A DNA stretch of 64,000 nt from Takakia lepidozioides (GCA_030704615.1 CM060732.1:79068171-79132170); one strand, 5' to 3'. Shown: positions 44,550 to 55,845, numbered from the stretch's first letter. Notes: generated by a model not told the origin, from the letters alone. Numbers and translations: made by a program.

Positions 44550-46706
44550 CTAAAACCCCTCCCCCTTCACATCGATATACTCCCCAGTTGCCCTATTATA
44601 TCGCAGAAGTGCCTCCCCAATGGTGCCAGCTGCCTTGTTTCGCACTTTTCTCACGAGTACTTGAACTTGGTCAATGGGACCTGCCGAGGGGTCACGGTTG
44701 CGGTGTACAACAATTCCATTATCACATTTGTTGATGAAATGGGCACTACCACTTATGTCGTACAGGCCAGGAGCTTCTCCTTTCCAGACTTGCAACTGCT
44801 TTGGATGGGCGACAAACCAGACATGGCAGTCATGATGTTGGGCGAACCTCTTTATTTTTGTGAGCATCTGGCTCACATATTCTGTCTCCGTCTGATTACT
44901 GGGTCGCTGGTGATCTAGCTCGTTATATGGGTCAATTATCAGCCCTCGAATCCCATGCCTCATCACTGCAGCTTTTGCAAGCTTCAGTACCCAATCCACA
45001 GAAGGCAACACCTCATCTTCATGCCGTATAAGAAAGAAGGTCTCCTGAAGCCATTTTTTTCCCATGTCCAGATCTTCTCTACTCATGCGGGGAATTGCAT
45101 TCGCATAAGGGGCATCAAAAAAGGGTTGCTTGACATACTTCTCGAGCAGCTTCCTGGCATGCTCCCGCACTTTGTTTTCCATGGAGCAAAGTGCAAATGT
45201 CCACTTCTTCTGCCGATTCAGGTTGCAGATGAGTGCATCAATCCACTCACTCTTGCCTGAATTCGGCACCCCAGTCACCACAGTGAGCTCCCCAGGCACC
45301 ACCCTGTATATCTCATCGAGAGACCGCCACCCAGTTGACACCCCCCTCTCATCTCCTAGGCGCAAATGATAATAGTCATCAATCTCTTTGTAGAACTGTC
45401 GAAATTGGAAGAGCCCACGAATGGGATACAGCTCCGCATTATCAATCAGGTCCTGCAATCCCTCCTTCCCCTGTTCTAGAAGCACCTCATTAGCATCCTT
45501 GCACTTTGTCCCATCTCGCTTTTCTGGCCAGTTCACTCGCCAGCATCGCTCTCTTCCGAGTCGGCGGGCAAGCTCCTCTGCCAGAGCAGCTCCTGGTTCA
45601 TCTGAATCAGTAGCTAGGATGATGCGTGTTGCACCTTCAAAGTACTCTTGGCAGTTCCACAAGTACTCGTACTTCTTATCTTCAGTGGGAGGAGGAAGGG
45701 TACCATCTGCAGAAGCTTTGGGCGGGGCACCATCAGGAACACTGACACAATTGGTGATGCCAGCCTCATACATGGCCAGCTTGTCTATCTCCCCCTCCAC
45801 AATAATTATCTCTTTGCGACCCTTGACGTCGTCCAGTCCATACAGAATCTTGGCAGCATTCTTGACCTGCCAGAATTTCTTCTGCGCATCCCGAAATTTG
45901 CAATTCATAATGCGCCCGTCTTGCATGTAGACGAATGCAATGGCAAGTTCACTGCATGAAGTCAAGTGCTGTTGTACATTGTTCTGCTGAAGGGTAGTCA
46001 GCGTGAGCCCTCTCCTTTCGAAATAGTGCACAACTTCCTTCTGCAGGGGAGCGAGTTGAAGACTTTCGACGGTGAGAGGTGCCTGTGGCTCTTTCCTGGG
46101 CGCAGATTTCACAGCCTTCGCAGCGCCATTTGTGCGCGCCGCTTCTGTATGAGTGCCCGGCACCCCGGTTCTGGTACTACCCTTCACCCCGCATGTACCT
46201 CTGTGGCACATCCAAAGCGCAGCAGACCCATCTGTGGGAATTGTGACTGCCATGCACCTCTCCTTGGTGCTACCACCGTCACACGAGGGGCACAGAATGC
46301 GGTAAGTCCCGGGCTTGTATGTCGGGAGCAGAATGCCATCCTCCTTCAGCCTATCCTCGTACGTCCCTGCAATTGCAGCACTCTCTGCCCTTGCAGAAAC
46401 TCCCGAACGACGCCGCAAGGATCGTCCAAGGGCTGGCCAGGACAACCCATGACAAGGCCTACCTCCCTCTAACAATTGTGGTATGATCCCTCGCCCGCCA
46501 AGCACGACACTATACCTCTCCTGATATCTCCGCAAGGCTGCAGGGACTGTCTTCCAGCTAATGCAGCTCGCAAGCGCTGTTGATGCTCTCCACATACAGC
46601 GCACTTGAGTGTAGCCTGCTGGCCCAGCCACCTGCATGGCCAGCACCATGCCCCCCTGGCCCCCACTCTCTCCCCCCCACTTCCAGATCCTCCCTCTCTT
46701 CCACAA
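44550..46706 (-). CDS. TWINKLE: Twinkle-type organellar DNA primase-helicase, intronless
   Basis: 718-residue single-exon protein related to phage T7 gp4; in plants the dual-targeted (plastid/mitochondrial) enzyme both primes and unwinds organelle DNA. The N-terminus (about 1-110) is basic and Ser/Ala-rich, like a transit peptide; a second Met is at 20. A zinc-binding primase domain follows with Cys at 139, 142, 167 and 172 (CPSC...CHRGTC). TOPRIM residues: IIIVEGEIDKL (300-310, EGE) and ATDSDEPG (365-372). The RecA-like helicase has Walker A GVPNSGKS (479-486), a Walker B-like LIIDPYNE (589-596), HVWFVAHPKQ (628-637) and a basic finger region VHRNRDP (667-673). Length matches Arabidopsis (about 709). 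No frameshift or stop. Seed-plant orthologues are, as I recall, intron-rich, so the single exon is notable. A telo-box-like TAGGGTTTA lies upstream at 46966-46974. Confidence 0.95.
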   Translation of the reverse strand: MWKRGRIWKWGGESGGQGGMVLAMQVAGPAGYTQVRCMWRASTALASCISWKTVPAALRRYQERYSVVLGGRGIIPQLLEGGRPCHGLSWPALGRSLRRRSGVSARAESAAIAGTYEDRLKEDGILLPTYKPGTYRILCPSCDGGSTKERCMAVTIPTDGSAALWMCHRGTCGVKGSTRTGVPGTHTEAARTNGAAKAVKSAPRKEPQAPLTVESLQLAPLQKEVVHYFERRGLTLTTLQQNNVQQHLTSCSELAIAFVYMQDGRIMNCKFRDAQKKFWQVKNAAKILYGLDDVKGRKEIIIVEGEIDKLAMYEAGITNCVSVPDGAPPKASADGTLPPPTEDKKYEYLWNCQEYFEGATRIILATDSDEPGAALAEELARRLGRERCWRVNWPEKRDGTKCKDANEVLLEQGKEGLQDLIDNAELYPIRGLFQFRQFYKEIDDYYHLRLGDERGVSTGWRSLDEIYRVVPGELTVVTGVPNSGKSEWIDALICNLNRQKKWTFALCSMENKVREHARKLLEKYVKQPFFDAPYANAIPRMSREDLDMGKKWLQETFFLIRHEDEVLPSVDWVLKLAKAAVMRHGIRGLIIDPYNELDHQRPSNQTETEYVSQMLTKIKRFAQHHDCHVWFVAHPKQLQVWKGEAPGLYDISGSAHFINKCDNGIVVHRNRDPSAGPIDQVQVLVRKVRNKAAGTIGEALLRYNRATGEYIDVKGEGF

Positions 46707-47789
46707 TCTCTCTAGAAACTGCTTACAGCTTGGGCCGATTCAAAGCTCTCCTACTCACATCTAGCTTCTAACATCAAGTTACACAAGGGCGCAGATACAC
46801 CCACAACAAGCATGCTTCCAAAGCCTTCCTTCCGCTTCTGATCTCTCTAGGAATTCTGACATCACTGAGCATCCCCCGGTTTCCAAACTTGAACACGCTT
46901 GCCTCCAAGCCTTTTTGGTGCTTCTCCTACTTGGCAGGGTGGCGCCCTGGGGGTTTAGGATCCTCTAGGGTTTATGGCCGCTTTCTTCTCACAGTTCAAT
47001 CACTGCCCACCTCTGCTAACTGCAATGCTGAGCTGCAACCATTTTGCTTGATCTGTTGTCCGTTTGGATAACCCAAATATCTGGACAGGCCATGGATGCT
47101 CTTGCAGATTTGGGCAACCATCATTTGAAACTATTGAAGCCCTAATAATTTGAGACTGAGATCACCCATCATTTGCTAATAATGAGGCATGCTCCAGCCT
47201 GTGACACAAACTCAGAGGTAAGGCAATACTTGCTATTGGGAGGGTAACAGAGGTCCTGAGTAGCAAGTAATATGAAGAGTATTGTACCTACATTATCAGC
47301 ATGGATTGCGCGGCCTGAGTCCATCAGACATTGTTCCATCCAAATTCTGACTCATGCGTCCGCGGAGAGAAACATAGGAGTTGGAATCTTGGGTAGCAGC
47401 AGTCGTGGAGTTCCACTATGTTGCAGTGATATTTGTGTACACCACCAAATTACAGTTGTTCTTTCTGCATTATAAAGCCATGATTGGAGTATTGGCTGAT
47501 GGAGAGAGTCACCAGCAATTGCCAGTTGAATATGGAGTGGTGTAGCTCTGGCAGATGGTCAAAAACTCTGAAAGGAAACTTTGGGCATTCTGCTATTGCA
47601 GAATTAAAAGCATAGGGAATTCGTATAAAGGTGTACTATAATGGTGAAATGTGAAAGATTTATATGGTCAATTTTTTTGTTTAGTCAGCTGATTGCTGTG
47701 CCTCAAAGGCCACTCCAGGTCTTACATAAGTTCAGTTCTAAAGGGTCCTTTATGGCTCTGACACTGATTTTAAGACTTATGTACATCTA
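46707..47789. other. TWINKLE upstream region
   Basis: Presumed promoter and 5' leader of TWINKLE, with TAGGGTTTA at 46966-46974 about 260 bases upstream of the start. No other gene recognised to 47789. Confidence 0.5.
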
Positions 47790-48364
47790 AACACACTCTG
47801 CCGCTGGTGTTGCTTGTTTTAGCAAGGCTGCCAAAAGGAAACCCCATCTTGGAAGTGGAGAAAAGGTCTGGCATCTCTTTGACAACCGCTCGCCCAGCAT
47901 TCTTTGACATGAACTTGTGGCAGCAACGATAAACCTGAAGGTTCCTCCTGATGCAGATAGGAGTCCCCAGAGGTGTACTGATGATTCAAAAAGCAATGGC
48001 TGGCTTTGTGCTGTGGCGCTAAATTGAAAACTCTGTTTATTCCTCCACATCATCCAATCCAAAGAGTGTCAGATATATACTTGGACTCCTTCATTAGCCC
48101 AGACAATCTCTTCAGCTCAACATGGAGTTCCTCAATGTGAGGCATCTGTCTTCTACAAAAAATACAGGAACCTGATTGTCCATCTGAATGCAGCTGCACC
48201 CTGCCTCCTTTCAGATACCTCTGTTCTTCATCATCTTTCTGACCTTTGCATCATCCTTCCACCTGCCAGCAGCAGCACAGATGTTCCATAACAGCACATA
48301 AGTTGCAGCATGCTGAGAATCCCACTTCAGAAGGTGCTTTGCCACAAGTTCTGCTACCTCTACA
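47790..48364 (-). pseudogene. Decayed E/E+/DYW tail of the adjacent PPR gene
   Basis: Reading on beyond the stop of the 48365-50401 gene gives HGDVEVAELVAKHLLKWDSQ, YVLLWNICAAAGRWKDDAKV and RKMMKNRGI followed by a stop, the E and E+ motifs. With more stops and frameshifts come relics of the DYW deaminase: RHSTKPAIAF where HSEKLAIAF is usual, ISTPLGTPICIRRNLQV, and CCHKFMSKNAGRAVV. The Glu of the HxE zinc/catalytic motif is replaced, and the final DYW tripeptide is not evident. This was once a complete PLS-E-DYW editing factor. Confidence 0.85.
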
Positions 48365-50401
48365 TCACCATGAATTCTGCAGGACTTTTGGACACATGTT
48401 CTTTACATCTCCATGACGTCTGCAGGCGCCAAGCAAAGCCCCCAACACTGAAGCATCTGCTTCAATTGGCATTTTGTTAATGAAGTCTTGTGCCTCATGC
48501 AATCGCCCTGAACGGCCAAGAAGGTCCACCATGCAGCCAAAATGCTCCACTGTTGGGGTGAGGCCGTGACCTACATTCATGGAACTGAAGTAATACCAAC
48601 CTTCATCCACTAGGCCCATATGGGCACATGCTGAGAGAAGAGACATAAAGGTGATCCCATCTGGTTTGAATCCTTCCTGTTGCATTTGTTCAAATAGTTG
48701 GAGGACCTCCCTGCCACACCCATACTGACCATATCCCGTGATCATTGCAGTCCATGAGATATGATCTCGCTTAGACATATTGTCGAATTCTTGACGCGCC
48801 TCCTTCATGCTCCCACATTTCGCATACATGTCAACGAGGGCAGTCTCCAGATTTATACAAGACATAATTCCAGCCTTCATGATGTCAGCATGGACCTCTT
48901 TGCCCTTCTCCAGGGCCCCTAGGCTGGCACAAGCATTCAGAACAGAAGTAAATGTGATCCTATTGGGTGTCAACCCTTCCTGTTGCATTTGCTTATAGAG
49001 CTTAAGAGCCCCCCCACCACACCCATGCTGAGCGTATCCTCCGATCATCACACTCCATGAGATCACATTTCTCTCAGCCATACTGTCAAATACTGCACGT
49101 GCATCCTTTAGACTCCCACATTTGGCGTACATGTCAACAAGGGCAGTCTCCACATCAATGTACAAAGAAAGTCCAGCTTTGATGATGTCAGCATGGATAT
49201 CTTTACCCTTTTCCAGGGCTCCTCCGCTGATGCATGCACTGAGAGCAGAAATGAACGTGACCCCATTGGGTGCCACTCCTGTCCGTTGCATTTGGTCATA
49301 TATCTCAAAAGCCTCGCTATCACACCTATGTTGAGCATACCCTGCTATCATGGTGTTCCATGAGACCACATCTCGTTGAGCCATATTATCAAACACTTGA
49401 CGTGCATCCTTCATGCTCCCGCATTTGGCATACATGTCAACAAGGGTGGTCTCCAGAATGACATCTGGTGCTGCAACTCGGGTTTTGGCAATGTCAGAAT
49501 GGACTTTTCTGCCCTTTAGCAGGGCTCCTAGGCTTGCACAAGCATTGAGAACGCAAGTGAACGTAATACTGTCTGGTGCCACCCCTTGCTGTTGCATTTG
49601 CTCATAGATCTCAAGAGCCTCCCTCCCACACCCATGCTGAGTATATCCTTTGATCATTGCATTCCATGAGACAACATTATGCTCAGACATATTGTCGAAC
49701 ACTTCACGTGCGTCCTTCATGCTTCCACATTTGGCATACATGTCAGCAAGGGCAGTCTCAAGAATGATATCTGGTCCAATTCCAGCTTTAATGATATCAG
49801 CATGGACCTTGTTGCCCTTTTCCAGGGCTCCTAGGCTGGCACACAAATTAAGAGCACAAATGAATGTAACCCTGTCAGGCATCACCCCTTCCCCTTGCAT
49901 TTCCTCATAAATCTTGAAAGCTTCCCTACCACGCCCAAGTGTGACATAACCTGTTATCATTATGGTCCACGTAAACAAGTTCCTTTTAGGCATTTTGTCA
50001 AACACCCAGCATGCATCCACCATGCTACCACACGTGGCATACATGTTGACAAGAGTGTTGAGTAAGAAGATGTTCGGCTTCTTTGGTTTGAATCCGCTTT
50101 GGAGAATGTGGGTATGCACCTGCTTCCCCCCTGCCAGGTCTTTCATGTTGATGCACTCCTGCAAGAAACAGACATAAGTATTGGAGTCTGCCCGAATGCC
50201 TCGTTGCTTTAAAATGTGCAATGCCTCCTTCAGCCTTCCTGCCTTGCATAGCAACCTCATATCTTCACAAGTGCCAGAGGAGTTCTTCATCACCCCCTCT
50301 CTAGGTCTTCTGTCCAAAGTAGTGGTGACTGTGGAGGTACCACCCCTGCTAGTCTGATGTCCAACAAACAACCCCTGCCCCTGCCATCCTTCCGGAATCA
50401 A
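48365..50401 (-). CDS. PLS-class pentatricopeptide repeat protein, truncated in the E domain
   Basis: 678 residues in one exon. PLS-class PPR proteins act in plastids or mitochondria and bind RNA one base per motif, usually to direct C-to-U editing. Five very regular P-L-S triplets of about 101 residues follow an irregular first motif (RLLCKAGRLKEALHILKQRG): each has ETALVDMYAKCGSMKDAR (L), NVVSWNAMIKGYTQHG (S) and a P motif ending CVLNACASLGALEKGKEVH. The C-terminus keeps ISWTAMITGYGQYG, HFGCMVDLLGRSGRLHEA and VLGALLGACRRHGDV, then ends in KNMCPKVLQNSW. That last piece comes from a 43-base insertion flanked by CATGGAGATGTA and CATGGTGATGTA, which shifts the frame before the E motif. I see no strong transit peptide; an upstream exon is possible. 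May still be translated as a short PLS protein, or be a young pseudogene. Confidence 0.9.
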   Translation of the reverse strand: MIPEGWQGQGLFVGHQTSRGGTSTVTTTLDRRPREGVMKNSSGTCEDMRLLCKAGRLKEALHILKQRGIRADSNTYVCFLQECINMKDLAGGKQVHTHILQSGFKPKKPNIFLLNTLVNMYATCGSMVDACWVFDKMPKRNLFTWTIMITGYVTLGRGREAFKIYEEMQGEGVMPDRVTFICALNLCASLGALEKGNKVHADIIKAGIGPDIILETALADMYAKCGSMKDAREVFDNMSEHNVVSWNAMIKGYTQHGCGREALEIYEQMQQQGVAPDSITFTCVLNACASLGALLKGRKVHSDIAKTRVAAPDVILETTLVDMYAKCGSMKDARQVFDNMAQRDVVSWNTMIAGYAQHRCDSEAFEIYDQMQRTGVAPNGVTFISALSACISGGALEKGKDIHADIIKAGLSLYIDVETALVDMYAKCGSLKDARAVFDSMAERNVISWSVMIGGYAQHGCGGGALKLYKQMQQEGLTPNRITFTSVLNACASLGALEKGKEVHADIMKAGIMSCINLETALVDMYAKCGSMKEARQEFDNMSKRDHISWTAMITGYGQYGCGREVLQLFEQMQQEGFKPDGITFMSLLSACAHMGLVDEGWYYFSSMNVGHGLTPTVEHFGCMVDLLGRSGRLHEAQDFINKMPIEADASVLGALLGACRRHGDVKNMCPKVLQNSW

Positions 50402-51059
50402 AACTCATAGTTACAAACCTCTACACTCAAACTCACATATAATATATCTTTATGATTCAAAGATGACAGCCCTGGCTTGGAGAAAAACATCATGGTAGAG
50501 AACACATTCTTCTTCCTTTAGTTAAAGAAGTAGCAGCGTGCATGTGTGCTACAAGTCTGAAGCTACGAAGTTGGTTAGCTTGAGCACTCAATTGCAGAGA
50601 AGCACTATTTAGAACTGTCAAGAAAGCTATTGAGTCACTGGTTGGGAATGGGGCCCATTCTTGCCATGGTCTGGCATGGAAATAAGGAGGTAGAAACTGG
50701 TCACAAGATCCCCACGTATGGAAATCAACATGTGATATCTGTGTATGAGAGAAAAAGAGAGAGACACCTGTTTAGGTGTATTATTCCAAAAGCCTCTCCG
50801 ATAGTCAAGTGGTCACTAGATCAGGTTACACAACCCAAAAGTAGGAGAGTCATACAGGGTGGTACTCCAAAAGGTTGTCCACATTGGTGAGGCGGAAAGC
50901 TTCCAGCGGATCTGGATTCTGACCTTTTTTATCATTGTCCCTGCCAACGACCACAGCACCACCTTTGTGAAACTAAGAAAGAGATGAAACAGGTTGCATA
51001 TTAAAGCAGTTGTGACTCCGGCTTAGTAATGAGGACATGGTTTACTGAGAAATCACCAG
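50402..51059. other. PPR gene upstream region
   Basis: No gene recognised. Probably the promoter of the PPR gene plus the 3' flank of the unidentified gene to its right. Confidence 0.4.
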
Positions 51060-52926
51060 TAGCGTTCCATTTTCATTCAGGAGAGTTCTGCATTTGTCAC
51101 AGGGACAGTAAGCCAACAACACATACCAACCCCATGCTCTTGTGCAGTTCAGCCCATTAGAGTCTTCACCAACTGGGACAAATTTCCTGTACCATCCAGT
51201 AACTAGGAACAGTCATACAGGACCTGAAAATCCTCAATGATTATGAATCAGTTCAGAGTACTAATTGCTAAAGTAACAGTTCAGTTGACTAAGAAAGTCT
51301 AAGGAACACAATAATATAGCACATTCCTTTTTCATTTATGAATAACCATCACCGATCCAAAGTGGTAGATTCACTGCCAAATATCAGCTTGAGGTCCTGG
51401 TTCTCAAGAGATGACACAATTAGTGGAGATCAAAATGCAACCGATTCGGGTGAGAGAAAGTATGCAAAATTCAGCATGATACACATGTGCTTCTAAGGAG
51501 CCCAATAAATCCAGTCGTTTTAAGTGCGTGACTCTATCTGTGTTGTCACTGTAGATACTGTTCTCTGACACATGGCGTCAGTGAGTAAGCCATCCCTTGC
51601 TGGGCACAATGAGGATAGGCCAACTCCACCTTCCAACTAGCTGACACAGAATGAGCAGAGCAAGAGACTTTCTTTTATGGGGAAAGAGAGATAGACAGGG
51701 TTTGGCTTGTCCTGAAAAGAACAAATCTGTTTATCCAGAGTAGATCAAACATTTTAGACAACAACAGCCTTCCAGGAAGGTTGGTATCACACGTCCTCTT
51801 CATCAAGATTCAACATGACTCCATCTCCACAGAGGTGATTGGGGTAGGTGGTGGTATGCCTGTATACGATCCTACATGTCATAAAAATACAGGCTTCATG
51901 GGTTTTCTATACTGCATCATGATAGAGACTTGGAGATAAGCCTCAGTATAATGCAGATAGCTACTATGTCAGCACTGTTTCGCAAATCGTTTTCAAACAT
52001 CACCTCTATTAAGTCCCTGCAAACTTACCACATACATGGTTTACAGGAAACTAAGTCATAGAGTACAGAGCTTGCATGACTTACGTTTTGGAAACTGAGT
52101 GCCCCTGGAGAGGGACAACCCACTGCTATGGTGATCGTTTCCTCAAGTCCTCTCACAAGTAGTAACCATTGTTCTGCTATGTCTCCCTTGTTCATATAGT
52201 GCAAAGGGAGCAGCGTCCTTGCCAGCATTGAAAATTTAGCGTAGACCAAGCCTGTATTGAAAGCTATGGCTGTAGCCCTAGCCGTCTTCACAGCCCATGT
52301 GTGCAATAGCAGAGAGTGGAGAAACATTCCCCTTTCAAAATAGAGCCCATCAACGAGTGCGGAACCAAGGAATCTAAAACAACCAGTAAGATGTGACCTT
52401 CCAACAGGTTTCAAGAATGCAAACAATCATTTATAAAAGAAACTTTAGTTAGTGAGTTAAGTCCAAAACCCATCGAACTAACCTCTGATTACAAGTGGAC
52501 AAGGGATTGCAGAGACACACTCCTCGCTCCTTGTGGCCCAAAACGCTCTTGCCCAATGCTAAGGGAGCCAATACCAGCTCCACGGAAGCAAATGAGCTTG
52601 GCACTCCAGCATGACAAGTTGTGCATGTCTTCGCCTTCTGAAGGCTTGCAAATCCAGTTGTCACTGCCATTGATTCCCGCACAGCAATGGGACAAGACAG
52701 ACTCAGAGTCCCCTTCAATCATGCTCTTCAAGAGATAAGCAAGATCCTGAGAGCAACAAAATGGAGAGGGTAAGAGAAATAATACATGAGAGCACATAGC
52801 TGCTTTCAATTCCTTTCCCCTCCTCACGAGATTGAGGGGAAAAGGACAGAAAGGCAATTTTCTGAGAATCTCCAACACAGCCACTCTAACGACAAACTGT
52901 GGTGTAACTTGCAGTGCACAATACAA
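51060..52926 (-). CDS. Unidentified multi-exon gene
   Basis: Family not recognised. Best exon: 52373-52085, between acceptor GTTTTAG and donor GTAAGT, reading FLGSALVDGLYFERGMFLHS, LLLHTWAVKTARATAIAFNT, GLVYAKFSMLARTLLPLHYM and IAEQWLLLVRGLEETI; it looks helical and partly hydrophobic. An upstream exon from 52746 (after GTTGCTCTCAG) reads DLAYLLKSMIEGDSESVLSH, CCAGINGSDNWICKPSEGED and MHNLSCWSAKLICFRGAGIG. Possible downstream exons read SLENQDLKLIFGSESTTLD (about 51400-51350) and WYRKFVPVGEDSNGLNC, AWGWYVLLAYCPCDKCRTLL (about 51200-51060). Exon phases are not closed, the ends are unknown, and it could be a decayed gene. Confidence 0.4.
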
Positions 52927-53939
52927 CTACCGCACAAAACAAGACTCGTTTACCACAGCTAGAAATGGAATGTGCCAAACCACCCACAATCTAGAATATC
53001 AGTATGGATTGGCCATAGTTTCTACAAAGGATTGCGATCAATCAATATCTGATCTCAGACCTAGCTATGCAAGGCTGACGAGCCACAGCAATATGACCAG
53101 AAAATTCACACCGCCTCGTCATCAGAATGGCCCTCCTGCAGTGCATTACCTAGTACATATGTGGCAATGTGCAGCCACATTATAGACATGGCTGCTTTGC
53201 ATTATCCAGAGGGCAGGCAGCTATCACGCACTTGACAGCACTTGCATACTGGAATCCCCAAGTTATCAAATGACAGAAGGCCTCAACAAAGCACAACTGC
53301 ACTTGGAGGTCAGCTACGAAGAGAAAAGTATGAACAAGGGAGAAAGAGGGAAATCTGAGATTGGTCAGCTCTTATATATATAAACTTCAGCTCTTGCCTT
53401 GCTTTCGGATTTTAGTTTATAAATAGTTTTTAGTTAGCACTTTTGCAGGGCATAAAGATCTTTTAGTTCTGGTGCAGCCTCAGCCACCATTGCAGAACTC
53501 AACAACGCCCACATTGGCAAAATACCACACAAAATCTGGGTTAGGAAAGCATCATATCCTTCTAGAAACAAGCAACAAACAAGGCTGCAACAAACTTTAT
53601 AATGTGTCTGTTGGAAGAAAGAAAGTGGGCCCCTCACCAACAGCCCCCAAAAAAGTATCTTCTCTAACATAGAAAGCCTCATGCAGATATGCTGCCTAGT
53701 GTTTCTCATCCTCAACAAGGGATTGGCTGTCCTGGAATAGGCAGCTTTTACTTCGCACTATAAATCTTGTGTCATGCAATGTGCACTAATTAACTTAAAA
53801 GCTCCCTGTTTGGAGTCTGGATGATTAGCACTCACTTCAACCCGGTATGCTTCACTACACTGCTTGGGTCGCAATCGGTGGGTATGTGCAGTCACTAAGG
53901 CTCAGAGGCACTCTGGGTTCATCTGGAGTTTCTCAGATA
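52927..53939. other. Intergenic, no gene recognised
   Basis: No recognisable coding similarity on either strand. Confidence 0.4.
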
Positions 53940-54420
53940 TCAAACATAAATACATTTAGAAGAGTGCCTCTCTTTATGATAAAATTGTTGAGTAGAGCTG
54001 CCCATTTTTCCAGCACTCTTTGGGACGCATACAAAGCCATCTTCGTCGCATGCGTTGCAATCCCTTGCCCCAATAACTTTTAAGCAATGAGGTAGCTCAA
54101 GTCCGCCCGGAGACAAACGAACTCCTTCGCCAATGCTGAGGCAAATGGACCCTGCTGGAATGCCATCAACACAAATTGCTCTGAACCAAGGATGGGGATC
54201 AATTACAGAACTGAAATACTCACGGGCTTCTTCCTCAGACTGAAGACTCTCACGCGTGCTTGTTGTTGTAAACTCATCGTCTCCATACCATGGCATCATG
54301 TACTTCAAATCCTCAATGCTGAATTTCGGAAGTGTCACCCGATCAGACGCGATGCCGGCAGGTGATGCGAGGCTCTCCAAACCAGAAGGGGACACTGAGT
54401 AAAATTTGCTAACCTGGAGC
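53940..54420 (-). pseudogene. GNAT N-acetyltransferase pseudogene
   Basis: The minus strand reads DRVTLPKFSIEDLKYMMPWY (usual form RI.LRPF..SDVDDFM.W), then VIDPHPWFRAICVDGIPAGS and ICLSIGEGVR, matching plant p20/RimJ-like acetyltransferases that acetylate protein N-termini or small amines. A frameshift near 54090 moves the acetyl-CoA-binding part to another frame: LSYLIA, stop, KLLGQGIATHATKMALYASQ, RVLEKWAALL, where G.GIAT matches the Q/RxxGxG/A loop. Frameshift plus stop mark it as dead. Confidence 0.75.
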
Positions 54421-54739
54421 ACCCCTTTCAAACACTCCACCAGTATTTGCCTTGTGATCAAGCCCCCTAACTTATCAACCGTTGGCCAGCTGCAAACAAA
54501 GCCAAGTTTTACTCAGGGGATGAATAAACGACCAAACACTAGTGCTTCGACTCGTCAGGTAAGGCGATTGTTGAGAAGATTGGGTAGCAGAAGCACGTGC
54601 GCTGACCCTGTGCATATGCAAACGAAGCAAGCCTTCCTGGAGCATCCATAGATTGGACAGCAACATGGGAGTAGTTCCCGCATATACCGCTGAGAGGAGG
54701 AGGGGGGAACATCCACAACGATAGAATGGCATCTCTCTA

Positions 54740-55845
54740 TTCAACAACCTTCTCAACTTGTATGCTGAGTGTGGAACTTAGTGGATGCATGCCAAGTATT
54801 TGACAGTATGCCTGAATGAGATCTGGCCCTTACTTGGTATACAAAGATAGGAGGATTTGCCAAGCATGTGTTTGCAGGGAGGCTTTGGATTTCTATGAGA
54901 AAATGCCACAGGAAGGGCGGGGGGATGCCCGGCAGAGTCACATACTTTAGCACCGTCAATCCGTGTGCTGGCCTGGCAGCTCTGGAAAGGGCCAAAGAGG
55001 TACATTCTGACATCATGACAATCAGGGTTATACCAGATATCAGTCAGGAGACTGCCCTTGTCCATATGTATGTCAAATGCGGGAGCATGAAGGAAGCACG
55101 GCAAGTGTTTGACAACATGGAGTGCAGTAACAGCAGGATATGCCCAGCATGAGGAAGCTGTCCGACTATTTCAACAAATGCAGCAGGAAAGCTTGAAGCC
55201 AAATGGTGTCACCTGTCCATCTCTTCTGTCTGCAAACAGTGGAACATTTTGGCTGCATGGTGGACCTTCTTGGCTGTGCGGGGAGAGTGGTTGAGGCGGA
55301 GGACTTATTAGATATGAAGATGCCAATCAACCCAGCTGCTGGGGTGTGGGGGGGGCACCTTGTTTGGTGCCTGCAGAATTCACAACGATGTGGCTCGGGC
55401 AGAACGTCGCCAAAGGCCTTCTTTAATGTGATTCTACTTACACACTGCTATCAAATATATGTACATATGCGCTGCAGTAGGCCGTTGGGACAACAGAGCA
55501 AAGGTCAGACAAATAGTGGAGGAGATAGGTGTAAAAGAGAAGCCAGGCCGCTGCTGCATTGAGGTCAACAGGCAAGTGCATGCATTCGGTTTAGAAGACA
55601 AATTGCATCCGCGTATTGAGGAAATCCATGGTGAGGTTAAGAGATTGTCTCGGCAGATGAAGGAGGCTCGGTATGTGCCTGACACACGATTTGTATTGCA
55701 TGATGTGGAGGAGGAGATGAAGGAATTCTGTCGTGCAACCACAGTAAGAAGCTGGCCATGGCTTTGGGGCTCATCAGCACCCCTCATGGAACTCCGCTCC
55801 ACAGCTGGAATTATCACCTGCAGTCATGACATGAAATCAACATGA
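54740..55845 (+). pseudogene. PPR-E-DYW pseudogene fragment
   Basis: Broken PPR motifs (about 54740-55200: RVTYFSTVNPCAGLAALERA, ETALVHMYVKCGSMKEARQV) are followed by the E domain (HFGCMVDLLGCAGRVVEAED at about 55240). From 55470 come E+ and DYW onset: GRWDNRAKVRQIVEEIGVKE, CCIEVNRQVHAFGLEDKLHP, RIEEIHGEVKRLSRQMKEAR and YVPDTRFVLHDVEEE. A frameshift near 55735 precedes SEKLAMALGLISTPHGTPLH (about 55745-55805), with similarity ending soon after. At least three frame changes. The DYW zinc-site cysteines are missing. Confidence 0.87.

Noticed and set aside
45421-46472. Long frames antisense to TWINKLE
   Set aside because: Shadows of the strongly coding minus strand; no domain on the plus strand.
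48365-48415. A functional mini-intron explaining the PPR frame break
   Set aside because: GTAAAG and a CAG/TAG are present, but 31-43 bases is below the minimum plant intron length.
48807-50177. Plus-strand frames over the PPR gene (repeated MLPHLAYMS)
   Set aside because: Antisense shadows of the repeated L motif DMYAKCGSMK.
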